Below, in pieces: positions 37,763 through 48,400 of a stretch of 64,000 nt of DNA. Made by a program: the position numbers and the translations under genes. How positions within the stretch are numbered: the stretch's first letter is position 1; the number at the start of each line of letters is the position of its first letter. The notes under the pieces were generated by a model. It was given only the letters and a program-made list of their open reading frames with translations, made no database searches and was not told the DNA's origin. This DNA is from Lepisosteus oculatus. Its lineage: Eukaryota > Chordata > Actinopteri > Semionotiformes > Lepisosteidae. The stretch is from the NCBI RefSeq assembly GCF_040954835.1, contig NC_090716.1:4079605-4143604 (forward strand), in the 5' to 3' direction.

Positions 37763-39574
37763 CGAAATAAGACATCAGAGCTGCACTGGTGTATCAGTCC
37801 CCCCAGAGGACCTGCCTTGACAAACAGCTGGGAACTCCAAGCAGCAGACAGGAAGTACTGCGGACAGCTGCAGGTGTGGAAGGGAGATCAGCACCCCTGC
37901 TGTCCTGTTGCTTAGTAACCACTATAAAGTTGCATAGATATATTGGAAAGGACAATCTGGACTTTCTGCATCCTTGGGGCTTGAAGACAGAAGGGACTTT
38001 GAGTGGAAGAGAAAAGAGAGACAGAATCAGTGGTCCCTGTTTTAATGCACAACACTTCCAATTCAAAAGAGTCGGTGTGTGTGGGGTGGGAAGTAACTAG
38101 TATTTTGAAAACTACAGTTCCTCTCTGAAAAATAAGACCCTGTTGATACACTTATAGAAAATAACAAGATATTCGACTCAACATTCAGAAAGCCCCGTTC
38201 CTGAGCTGCTCTTTTCTGTCTGGTCCTGGGCCAGCTCTGTTTGTTTACACTGTTGTGTGAAACCTGTTCGCAGACTCGCTGCTGAGCGTGTTGTGTCCCC
38301 CCGTCCAAGTGCAGTTGTGAAAGATTTAGATGGGGAAGGAAGGAAGCTGCAAACGAAACTATCCTTGCAACAATTTTACAATCTGTGTTGGAAAGTGACA
38401 TTGGCCCAAAATGAGAAGCTTAGGAGAGAGTTAGAAGGTTCTGGAGGCTTTTGCCCTAGCCACTTGGCAATGCCTCCTTTGTAGAAGACCTAATAACCTC
38501 TTCAACCTGGGTAATGTGACTCAGAGCAAGTTCCTGATCTCCTGTTCCACAAAGTCATCAGCTACCCTTCCTCCCTTCGGACTCGTCTTTTCTCATTCTT
38601 CATTCTTTACTGAGCGAGGTACACAAGCATGGGCACTTCCATTTTTTTTGTTTGCATTCGCCACCACCACGCCTAAAAACCAAACTGCAAAACAATGTCC
38701 ACCGGAGCACAGGTCTTTATTGTAGGTCTGGAGAGAAGAGTGCAGCTGTGAAATGGTTCTGCCCAGTTCCTAAGGTCACTATGATTCACATGCTCCCGTT
38801 ACAAGCCAAGCCAGCCAGATCATTCATTGGTATCAGGTTCTCCACACTGCCTTGCAGAAAGTGAAAGCAGGAACACACATCACAGATTTGCAGTGCAGTC
38901 ACCTGTTCCCTTGTATAACAGATAAAGATGCCTTTGTTTCTTCCTGGACTCCCTCTCTCCTTCTCGATGTACTTTGCTTTGGCTCTTTCTGTTCATCATT
39001 CTCTCCTGCTCCTTCCTAATCTGATTACCTGCCAGGAAACTGTATCTTGCGCTGCTAGAGCACAGGGGCTGCAGCTGACAGAATGTGAAATGAAATCTGA
39101 AATCTTCTTGTGCAAAGATCCCCTGGGGTCTCTACAAAAGGAGTAAGTTTGGGGGGCCACTGATAAGGGCTGGCTCCCAGCCGTCTTATCCTAACCCAGC
39201 TGGAGTGGCAGCCTTCTTAAAAAGAAGAGAGCTATTCATCCTGGTCTGATTGAAAACTATTTTAATGAGGGAATAATGTGTCTGGCAATGTAATGCATCT
39301 GTGTAATGAGGTAGAAACTGTTAAGCTAGTGGCTGGCAGTGAGTGATATGCGGTACAGAGCCAAGGCTTCTGTCTTGTGTGTAACCAAGGCTTTCTCTCA
39401 ATCGCACCCTCCTGAACCCCTGTGTTTCATCTAGGAGTCAGTCCTTTTCATTGCCATTAAAAAGCCAAGAGATATGAGCTCTGCTTGTGTTTGATGAAGT
39501 GCTGCCACCTAGTGGCTGCCTAGACAATGAGAGGCGGAACAGCAAATCGGCCGGCCTCTCTGGAGTTGACGCAA
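37763..39574. other. no gene recognised
   Basis: No exon recognised; ends near the CTCF core at 39502. Confidence 0.45.
39502..39515 (-). promoter_or_regulatory. CTCF core match upstream of C1QTNF4
   Basis: On the minus strand CCACTAGGTGGCAG matches all 14 consensus positions, about 740 bases before the C1QTNF4 start. Confidence 0.5.
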
Positions 39575-39581
39575 GTCAGAT

Positions 39582-39815
39582 CAGGTCACTTTATTAGCCC
39601 TATACAACTTCTTGTATTAGGAATTTGTCTTTTTCGCACTCCCCAGCTTGCTCTCCATGAGACGCACAGACACAAAGAAAGGGAGAGAGAAGCTTGGTGG
39701 ACGTCCTGTCCAGGGTGTATCCTGCCTTGCACCTGCTGCTGGAGAGTAGGCTCCAGTTTCCCCTGCAAACCTGTACTGGATGAAATTAGACATATGTGGT
39801 TAGAAATTGGATGGA
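39582..39815 (+). mobile_element. composite of two dispersed repeats
   Basis: 39582-39700 is the first half of the 9910-type repeat (CAACTTCTTGTATTAGGAAT; GCTTGCTCTCCATGAGA). From about 39703 it is the tail of the 7535-type repeat (CCTGTCCAGGGTGTATCCTG, GGATGGATG). The change is abrupt. Confidence 0.6.
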
Positions 39816-40228
39816 TGACACTCCCTCCTTTGCTTAACTGTTCCAAATGACCTAATCGGATTGATTTTTTTCAAGATTATTGAAACCTTTCCTATGAAAG
39901 CAAGCTTCCATGTACCATTTAGATATTTTATGAGGGACAGAATACTCTTAGGAAAACAGGTAATAATACCTTAGATCTTAATATTTTTAACCTGTCATTT
40001 GATATCTGTATGATTGTCTCATTATACCTGTACAATTGGCGGCAGAGCCAAGAAAATTAAATTTAGAAACAATCCAAAGATGTCGGAAGGGTTATTAAAG
40101 TCCCTTCACTGTTATTGCATGTCTTCTTTCAGAATGATGCAGATCTTTCGGTCCATATCAGCAATAGTTGCACTGATACGGACTCGCAGTGCTGACCGCT
40201 TCAGGCGCTGGAGAGCTGTCCCACTAAC

Positions 40229-40253
40229 GCTTGTCTTGTTTGACGCAGGAGAG
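40229..40253 (+). other. C1QTNF4: 3' splice site and start of the C1QTNF4 coding exon
   Basis: A pyrimidine-rich stretch followed by GACGCAG ends at 40248, leaving a five-base leader (GAGAG) before the ATG at 40254. This implies at least one upstream non-coding exon, as in mammals. I could not locate that exon. Confidence 0.65.
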
Positions 40254-41390
40254 ATGTCCCCGGCTCTGCAGCTCCTGATTGGCTTGCTGTATCACATGGC
40301 ATGCGGGGGGGCGGTGCCGGGTCACATGACACAGGGGCCCGTAGAGCACCGCTCCGCCTTCTCCGTGGCCCGGACCAGCAGCATGGAGGGGGGCCCCAAG
40401 ATGGTGGTGACCTTCGACAAGGTCTACGTCAACATCGGGAACGACTTCGACCCCAAGACCGGTATCTTCCGCTGCAGAATCCCCGGCGCCTACTACTTCT
40501 CCTTCACGGTGGGCAAGTTTCCCAGGAAGAACCTGTCCGTGATGCTGATGAAGAACAAGAACGAGGTGCAGGTCATCGTCTACGACGAGCACCACAGCAA
40601 GGAGAGGAAGGTGCAAAGTCAGAGCGCCATGCTGCAGCTGGATTTCGGGGACACCGTGTGGCTGCGGCTGCACGGAGACCCCAGATACGCTCTGTACAGC
40701 AACACGGGGCCGTACACCACCTTTAACGGGTACCTGATCTACCCCGACACCTACTCCTTCCAGAGGAACAGCCTGTCCTACCAGGAGCTCAGGCACGGCC
40801 CTGTGGGCCAAGGGCCAGCTGACTGCGCCGGGGCTCAGCGCCTGGACCACATGCTCTCCGACCAGCCAGCGCGCCGCGAGGAAGAAGAAGAGGGTGAGGA
40901 GGAGGAGGAGGAGGAGGGGGACCCCAGGTCGGCCTTCTCCACGGCCAGGACCCAGAGCGTCACGGGGGAGGACCAAGGCGCGCTGGAGCACAGGCCCATG
41001 ACCTTCGACACGGACTTCGTCAACATCGGCGGCGACTTCAACGCCTCGGCCGGCGTCTTCACCTGCAGGGTGCCCGGCGCCTACTACTTCTCCTTCACCA
41101 TCGGCAAGCTGCCCCACAAGACCGTCTCCGTGAAGCTGATGAAGAACAGCCTGGAGGTGCAGGCCATGATCTACGACGACAGCCGCTCCAAGAGGCGGGA
41201 GATGCAGAGCCAGAGCCTGATGCTGTCTCTGAAGAAGGGAGACACCGTCTGGCTCTACAGCCACCAGCACGAGGGCTACGGCGCCTACAGCAACCACGGC
41301 AAGTACATCACCTTCACCGGCTTCCTCGTCTACCCGGAGCTCCCACGGCCCCGAACGCAGAACGCCGCCAAGGAAAAGAATGAAATATGA
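40254..41390 (+). CDS. C1QTNF4: C1q/TNF-related protein 4 (CTRP4), single coding exon
   Basis: The 378-residue product is a secreted protein of the C1q/TNF family. CTRP4 is unusual in having two C1q domains and no collagen stalk; mammalian CTRP4 is a circulating and brain factor linked to feeding and inflammation (family knowledge). Seen here: a hydrophobic signal peptide at about residues 1-20 ([19 protein letters not shown]), C1q domain 1 at about 33-165 and C1q domain 2 at about 225-361. The domains carry matching motifs (RSAFSVART and [22 protein letters not shown] and [13 protein letters not shown]). There is no Gly-X-Y repeat. A linker of about 60 residues ends in a Glu-rich tract (209-223). 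I chose this start because a splice acceptor lies five bases upstream, a purine is at -3 and the signal peptide begins here. The frame stays open to 40014, but the upstream residues look like intron translation. Human CTRP4 is 329 residues; the extra length is mostly the linker. Confidence 0.95.
   Translation: MSPALQLLIGLLYHMACGGAVPGHMTQGPVEHRSAFSVARTSSMEGGPKMVVTFDKVYVNIGNDFDPKTGIFRCRIPGAYYFSFTVGKFPRKNLSVMLMKNKNEVQVIVYDEHHSKERKVQSQSAMLQLDFGDTVWLRLHGDPRYALYSNTGPYTTFNGYLIYPDTYSFQRNSLSYQELRHGPVGQGPADCAGAQRLDHMLSDQPARREEEEEGEEEEEEEGDPRSAFSTARTQSVTGEDQGALEHRPMTFDTDFVNIGGDFNASAGVFTCRVPGAYYFSFTIGKLPHKTVSVKLMKNSLEVQAMIYDDSRSKRREMQSQSLMLSLKKGDTVWLYSHQHEGYGAYSNHGKYITFTGFLVYPELPRPRTQNAAKEKNEI
40878..40916 (+). 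repeat. GAG/GAA trinucleotide tract coding the acidic linker of C1QTNF4
   Basis: Thirteen codons are GAG or GAA apart from one GGT glycine, giving an almost pure glutamate tract just before the second C1q domain. Pure GAG runs like this are prone to slippage, so its length probably varies between individuals. Confidence 0.9.
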
Positions 41391-42340
41391 TCCTGCCGCC
41401 TGTGCCCCCTTAATTTATTGAGTGAGTGTTTCTATTCCCTTTTCCTCCCTTGGAAACGTGATGGATTGTGCGGAGTGAGACGTCGCCTTTCCTGTCCCTC
41501 TGCCCTTTTCTCCCACCCCAGAAGCATGTGAAAGGACTGCAAACCGACACCCCACCCCACCCCCCCCCCGCCCCTCCTTCCGTCTTCGTGTGTGAAGATC
41601 AGTTTTCTCCCCTGCTCGGAGACAGCAGTGCGCGCGAGCTGGCTTTCTGGGGACTGACAGCAGAAAGTAACTGGAAATGCTTTCCACTGCAAACCAAAAA
41701 AAAAAAAAAATTAATGGCTGAACATTTGGTTCTCGTCTGGTTGTCATTAATCTGACCTGAGCTTGCTCTGTCACTGTTCAGAGGAATTTCCACTTCAGAC
41801 AGTGAGATTTCCAATTTGAAGTAAAGAACAAATAATCCAACTGTAGTTTATCGGGCCGTTATGTTTTTAGATGTGTTTGTCACGCAGAACATAGAATTCC
41901 TTCTTTACAATTAAGCGCTCATTTATGATCCTCCCAGAGGAATTCGGGGGCTTTGACAAACTACCTTGTTCAATCTGGGAAGATAATCTACCCGAGAAGC
42001 GTTGCTGCCTCTCTCTCTCTGGAAAGTCTGGGCTGCTGGTGTTGTTTTTTCAGGGTTTTTTTTATTTTTCAAAAAAGTTTACAAACCTGCCGTTGAACAG
42101 ACACAAGCACATTCTCTTTTCTGCCAGACATCAAAACCTTTAATAGGTACGATGTGCCTGTTACGGACTGTTTCATGGTAGAGTATAAAAAGGAGTAAGT
42201 GCTCTTATTTAATGGGAAGAGAGAATATATTAATACACTGTATTTGGTTTGTTCTTACATTTGGTGGATCGTGAGAATCCATCATTGCCATTTTGTGGTG
42301 TTTCTAATGCACATGGGTTAACAAAAAGCAGTCAACTTCA

Positions 42341-42346
42341 AATAAA
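42341..42346 (+). terminator. candidate poly(A) signal for C1QTNF4
   Basis: First AATAAA on the + strand after the C1QTNF4 stop, about 950 bases downstream. Further AATAAA copies lie at 42446-42451 and 43874-43879, so the true 3' end cannot be chosen from sequence alone. Confidence 0.35.
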
Positions 42347-43207
42347 TCCCTAAAATAATAATTGAGTGACTTATAATTTTAGGCTAATGCTATATTTGAT
42401 TTCATTTGTGATTCTCATTTTAGTAGTTTTAGCAATTACCAGACAAATAAAAATGATTAAAGAAATAACAGACTGAAATTGTTAGTATGTTACAGCAGTT
42501 TTTCTATGAAAAGTGGGTAAATACAAATTATTTAACTGATACTAAAAAGGGCTTGAGTGATCTAGAAACAAAAAAGTTTTTGTTGCTTTCCAAAATTTTT
42601 AAACAGGCAAAAGGATTTAACCCATAATGATCAGCTGCTAAAAAGGTATTTTCACGGGAACCATTCCTTCGTACTTTTAATAATCAAGCACATCAGAGCT
42701 GCCCAGCGCAATTTAAAAAGTTTTTATTGAACTAGCAGAGGGAAAAGAAGGCGTTCTGGGAAGATAAATGAAAGCTGGTAAAAATGCAGGTCCACCTTCT
42801 GCTGAAGGAACTGCTAAGGTAAGGACTGGGCAGTCCTGGTCCTGCTCTACTTGTGTCTCCAGATTTTCCATGGATCTTTAAAGCAGCAGCCCCACCAGCA
42901 CACCTGAAGCTGTTGAATTCCTCCCATTAAGCCAACAGGGAGCTGAGCTGGAACGAGAACCTGGCGCCAGATCGCCTCACACCCGGACTGGGTGATGATG
43001 AGAGTCTGATGGTCTAATAGGACACGTCAGACGAAACTGCGCACTGCGGCGCATCAGAATGAAAGTGCATGTACTGTACATATGACTCAACTGGGAATAT
43101 TATTCCCACGGACAAATGACGACTCACCACCGAATGAACGCTGGCGGGTGTCCTTGCAATTTTACTCTCTAAAACTGTATGCACCGTACATTCTAGGGTG
43201 GCACATT

Positions 43208-43221
43208 GCGCCCCCTGTCGG
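43208..43221 (-). promoter_or_regulatory. partial CTCF core match next to the CpG patch
   Basis: CCGACAGGGGGCGC on the minus strand matches 12 of 14 positions, with the invariant AGGGGGC intact. Confidence 0.3.
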
Positions 43222-43244
43222 ACATCAGCGGGGTCTAGCCTGTA

Positions 43245-43525
43245 GATGCGATCTTCTCTCTCGTGTCCGTGCGTGCGCCGGCTTCCAGCGCGCTCCACGG
43301 CGCCCGGCTCGCGTCCAGATCCACCTTGCCGAGTTGCCGGGCGCCCCCTTACGTACCGAATTTAAAAGCGCTACTCTCGCCCGAGAGTGTGCGACACCTG
43401 ATCTGCGCCGGTGCTGCCCTCTCCCTGAACGACATTGACCGTGACAAACCCGCAGTGTCAGGTCCGCTCATCACCCTACTTGGCCGGGGTGAAAAGCGCA
43501 GATCCGCGAGAAAAGCTGAGCTGCC
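43245..43525. promoter_or_regulatory. CpG-rich patch downstream of C1QTNF4
   Basis: CpG is dense for about 280 bases (for example GCGTGCGCCGGC and CACGGCGCCCGGCTCGCG), in sharp contrast to the AT-rich flanks. It looks like a small CpG island. No splice-linked ORF or known exon was found, so its transcript, if any, is unknown. Confidence 0.5.
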
Positions 43526-45153
43526 CGGAAAAAAATGGCTTTGAAATGAAGTTGAAAAGAAGACAACCCCAGGAAGTTAGAAAAACAGAACATGGAAAAA
43601 ACGTGACTGCAATGTCAAAGTAAACATTATTTTGTATTTCTACTCAAAAGTGGACCGTTGCGTTAAACTGGATGTGACATTTTGGTTACTTGTACTTTTT
43701 ATCACCCGATGACACACAAAAAAAACTAACTTTTATAAGACATATATTCATTGTGCTCTCTTACGTAAAAAAAAAAATAATTCATTGAGCTGTGCAAAAA
43801 AATATTGTAAATGGTCCTTTTGAAAAAAATGGATGCTTAATGTGAAACTTGTCTGTGTACATGAGACGTTTAAAATAAAGATGATTGTTAAAAGGGAAGA
43901 ATTAGAATGAGAGGAATTTCATTTTTGTTAAAGTGTAATGATTAAGAAAACACCAGCTACCTCTCTTTAACTGTCAAGGTGTCATTTAGTAGATTTGGCC
44001 TTTTTAGAAGTACAACCACAGACCTACAGATCACAAGAGCAAAAGAAGACGCATCTCAGCTTGAGGACCTGCTATGGTGTCTTTCAGTGTTGTATCAATT
44101 AGGTGGTAGGCAGTGCAACGAAAAACAAGCTTCCCTATTTATAGAGACCACCATAGAAAAGCTTCTTGCACTTCTGAAATCCCGATAAACACACTCCTCT
44201 TACAAAGGCGGATATTTTGCAATCCATTTACTGTTTATATGAAGCCGGGATTGGTTCTCCAAAAAAAATGTGGGATATTTTTCCCTCCCAGGAGATATTT
44301 TCCTAAAAATGCCTTGTTGGTTCATGCTTAAATGTTCTAAGCTTTTATCTGGCCTTGAAAACATATTAAAACCTTCCCATGACAGCTTTGTTTCTAAGGA
44401 AACCAATAATTTCAGTGCACAGTGATATACAAATACAACTTAATAATTAAACACAATAATTGTAATAAACAGTACACAAGGGCTCATCAAAATGTTAAAA
44501 ATGTAGACAACTATGTGAAATCGGTGTACATTCCTTTATCAAAATTTGATGGTCTGTCATTACAAACATAGTATTTTCATACATATATATAGTTTAACAT
44601 CCAAGTGATAGCAAAACAAATGTGCTCTTCTGCTTATGCAAAAGAATTATTGCATTGCAGCTGAAACAGTGCAGAGCAAAGAACTTGCACAGCTGAAGTT
44701 TTAAACGTTTGCCTCGAATTACTGGGAATCACCCAGAGATACTGAAATTCAAGCCCAATACTGATGGCAAGCTTCCACTGAGCAGAAGCAAGAATTTTCT
44801 GGCAAACCAAGAAGTACCACGTTTGTGATCTGCTCCTGCAGATAGCGCTGTTGATTAAGTCCGAGCCCTAACTAGCTAGAATTTATAACAGAGTTAAATT
44901 TCTACTGTGTTATCGGTGTCAAATATGTTTTTAATTTCCTATTTTAAAAACAAAACATTCTGTGCTGCGAGTCAGGGAACAAAATGGGCTTAGAAAAAGC
45001 AGAACCAGAGACTGGCACGTTTTTTTTGGCACGTAGCTGAACAAGAAAGCTCTTTCCAGATCCAGGTGCGTGGCTCTGAGCCACCAAGCGGGACAGGCCC
45101 GGGACAAGCCCGAGACAGGCCCAGGACAGTCCCGGGACAGGCGCGGCCCTGTC

Positions 45154-45495
45154 TCAGCCCGAGCGTCGAGCGCGTCTCCGCAGGTCCACGAGGGTGGCGT
45201 TCACCAGCCGGACAAGGAGCCCGCCCCAGGCCTTCTGCGGGTGCTCCAGGTGCTGGCGCCGCATCTGGTAGGCCGAGTACACGGTGCCCAGCACCAGCGT
45301 CTCGAACCGGAACAGCTCCAGGGGCTTCTCCTGGTACGGCAGCGCGGCCAGCATGCGCTCCATGGTAATGACGGTTTTGGGGACATAGTCATTGAGCAGG
45401 GTGATGAAGACCTTCCCCTTGCGCATGGAGGCCATCTCCTCGTCCAACATGTAGATGTTGTCATCATCGTCTATCACCAGTCCTCCCAGCAGGAA
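45154..45495 (-). CDS. FAM180B: FAM180B coding exon 3 (family core and stop)
   Basis: The acceptor TTTTTTGATGTTGCAG precedes TTCCTG, opening with FLLGGLVIDDDDNIYMLDEE. The exon encodes 113 residues ending RRRARRSG and then TGA. It is GC-rich at third codon positions. This exon alone identifies the family. Confidence 0.93.
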   Translation of the reverse strand, partial: FLLGGLVIDDDDNIYMLDEEMASMRKGKVFITLLNDYVPKTVITMERMLAALPYQEKPLELFRFETLVLGTVYSAYQMRRQHLEHPQKAWGGLLVRLVNATLVDLRRRARRSG

Positions 45496-48400
45496 CTGCA
45501 ACATCAAAAAACAGGCTGAGGCATGGCAGCCAGGTAACTCCTGCTGCAGCACGGCCTTCTGAGGTGCTTTCAGGCACAGTGCAGAATTAAAAGCATTAAA
45601 AAGCACAACATCTCTTCACATTGCAGGTTGGAGCACGCAAGGGAGGGGTTTCATGGTTTCGAGGGGGGCATGGCGTGGGTTCGGAGAGCTAAGGAGGTTT
45701 TGCCTCGCGTGGGCTTGAGTGGGGAACTCGAGAAGCGGGCAGGAGCAGGATTTGCCACCTCACTGCTGTCCAGTGGGGCTGGCGGTAGGCTTGGCCCTGG
45801 GCCCCTGGCCGAGGAAGACAGCAGAGCGGGGCTTGGAGCGAGAGTGAGACCAGAGACCTCTGGGACCGAAGACTTCTCCAAGCACCGGGTGATGGTTTGA
45901 TACTGTTTGGGAGGTGGTTTTCAACCTGCCCCTGTCCTGTGTGAATCCCGCTGTCTCGGGTGGCTCTGGGGAAGTGGGGAGCGTTCCGGCCAGTGTAGAG
46001 TAGCAGGGCACTGTCCTTACCTTGACATTCCTGGCAGTACTGTCTTATCCTGGGGCTGCTGTTATCGCTGGAGGACTGCCAGAATGTTACTGCCTTGAAT
46101 CTCCAGTGTTCAGTAAAGGCTTGGCAGCACTAGACTACTTTAATGCAGACTGGGAAAATATAGGTATGATACACATCCCGAAAAAAGCTCCTTAGGGGGA
46201 GATGACACTCCCTCATGAAAGAAAGTTTCCTTGAGGCTCTGACCGTATGTGAACACCAATCCTGCCAGGTTGTACACACAGAAGTCAGCCCCCTGCTGAT
46301 AGAGGTTGATTCAGTGTGAATTAGTGCTCCACTATTCAAACACATTTGTGCTCAAATCCTTCCCTGCAGCTCTCCTGTGTTTCTTCCTGGTTCAGAATTA
46401 CATCTCATCACCTTGAGCCACGTCCGTCAGAGAGAAGAGACCGCCCAGCCTCTCTCCCGGTGCCGCCACACAATTCAGAGAGTTCATGACTGTGAGCTGG
46501 CTCCTTAAGCCATCTGGAGAGGATGAGGTAACTTTTTGTATTAAACAAAACAAAACTCAGCTGTACGCTTGCATATCTATTTGATCATATCAATTCCTTG
46601 AGACTGATGCAAAAAACAACAACAGAGGCTGACGTTGTAATGAAAACCAATTCAATTTTGTTTGCACAGTAATTACGGCACTAGTATGCCATAGTGTGTT
46701 TTTGCTCCAAGGGATAGGTACAAGTCAGCAGTTAGGAATGTCAAATGCATCCCATCCAACTTAGTTTATTTTAGTGAAAAACAAAAGACCAACAACAAGA
46801 CTCCATGGCAGAGAAAAGAATTTGTTTTTTTTTTGCATTCTGCTCACACATCTGCACTTTGACTTTTCATTGTCCTTCGTCACAGACAGAGATTCACCAT
46901 TGTGACGTCACAATGTGATCCTGATGATTTCAAATCTGCTGCATTGTGAGGTAACAATGCGATACAGGTGATGTCAAATGTGCAACAGTGTGATGTCACA
47001 ATGGGATACATGCAAAACACAAACAATCGGTGTATACACTTTTCCAGTCAGGGCAACCTGTTTCTTGCATGTGTTAATGCAGGCAATGGTATTCAAAATC
47101 CTCAAAGACAGGGAAACAAAACTCAGGGCACTCAAGTGGAAACCACTCGGATGTGCATTTTTAAAACTGAGAACAGGAGACACTTCTTCACCCAGAGTGC
47201 TGTGGGAGACTGTATCAAAGCTAATCAGCACATGCAGTCCAAGATACTAACTCCCAAACGAATGGCCTGAAGGCTTTTCAGATGGAAAACTGGACAATCA
47301 AAATTGCACCGAGCCCTAAAAGGGCGTTTTTAGACGAATGTGATAATTCCCAATGCTTATATTCTAGTGGACATATCCTTGTGTATAGCTGATAGCCCGG
47401 TTGCCATGAGTACATGGTACTTTATCTTCTTTTTTTTACCATTTCGGTGGTTAGCTAGCTTGTTGAACTAACTTCTGGAAATAGGATATAAAGTATCATA
47501 TATATATAAAAACAACTCTGGTTGTTCTCTCTTTAAGGCGCATCTGCTTTGAATTGGAGCAGCTCCGGACACGGCGAGCGAGCTGCTTTCACGCAGCTGT
47601 CTGAAGAGACAGATTTGTGAGCCGCTTTGAAGTGCAACTGTCAGAACGCGCTCCGACTCCAAATCGCGTTAACACATCAGATCACAAGAATATTCCTATG
47701 CGCGGTTTCAGAGGCAGAGTGCGGCTTCTTCGTGGGAGCACCTCACGTTTTATTCACGAGAAACAGCCGTGGTCTACAAAGTGCCTTGCTTTTTCTATGA
47801 TCTGTGAAACAGATGGGACGCGAACGGAACTGGCACATTCTTCTCGGCTCAGCGAGGGAGTCACGCCAGTTTCTAATTAATATCAGCGCGCACCATCACG
47901 TTTTGGACAATCAGGGACGCCAATTTAGCAAGGGGCGAGGGTCAGAAAGGTTATGAAGCTTGGACTCGTGAACTCATGTTGTGGGGTTTAAATCCCAAGC
48001 GAGGGTCCTGCTGTTGTACCCTTGAGAGAGAGGCGCTTCTCTGGGATCACTCCAGTAAAACGCTCAGGGATTAAAGCGTCAGCCAACGTAGTAGCAGCAG
48101 TAATAGTCATATACCATTAGCATACTGTAAATATGGAAGAGAAAAAATATATACATTACCTCATACATAAGGTTTGCGTCGCTAACGTTTTTAATGAAAT
48201 TAAGGGATGTTACAGTAGCAAGACCCTGTAGAGCAGGAATGTAGAAGTCTGTAAAAAAAAAGAAGGTTTATTTTCTAACGGTAGGCATAGAAAGAGGAAA
48301 TGCATTTGGTTGCTAGCGACCTTTCTTTGATGACCACATAATACGCTATCTCGGGGATTCTTAAAGGTTTCAATATTTGGATTTTGTTATTCCGAAATTG

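Larger units (their letters stand above)
41391..45153. other. C1QTNF4 3' region and intergenic gap before FAM180B
   Basis: The first part (41391 to about 42350) is probably C1QTNF4 3' UTR, with C-rich and A-rich runs near 41560 and 41696. The remainder is AT-rich except for the CpG-rich patch described separately. C1QTNF4 and FAM180B are tail to tail across this gap. No coding exon was recognised. Confidence 0.6.
45496..48159 (-). other. FAM180B intron 2
   Basis: About 2.66 kb. It contains GC-rich sequence at 45630-46020, the 44-bp tandem repeat at 46898-47005, a CR1/L2-like fragment at 47060-47290 and a tRNA-headed SINE fragment at 47930-48080. No other exon was recognised. Confidence 0.75.

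Noticed and set aside
40014-40253. Upstream extension of the C1QTNF4 frame by 80 residues
   Set aside because: A splice acceptor lies at 40247-40248 and a signal peptide starts at 40254; the extra residues look like intron translation.
40224-41297. 357-codon open frame antisense to C1QTNF4
   Set aside because: It is a shadow of the GC-rich coding exon; the protein is Val/Leu/Gly-rich low complexity and the sense strand has two clear C1q domains.
47930-48010. Possible tRNA gene
   Set aside because: Only a B-box-like segment is present and no cloverleaf forms; it is a SINE head.
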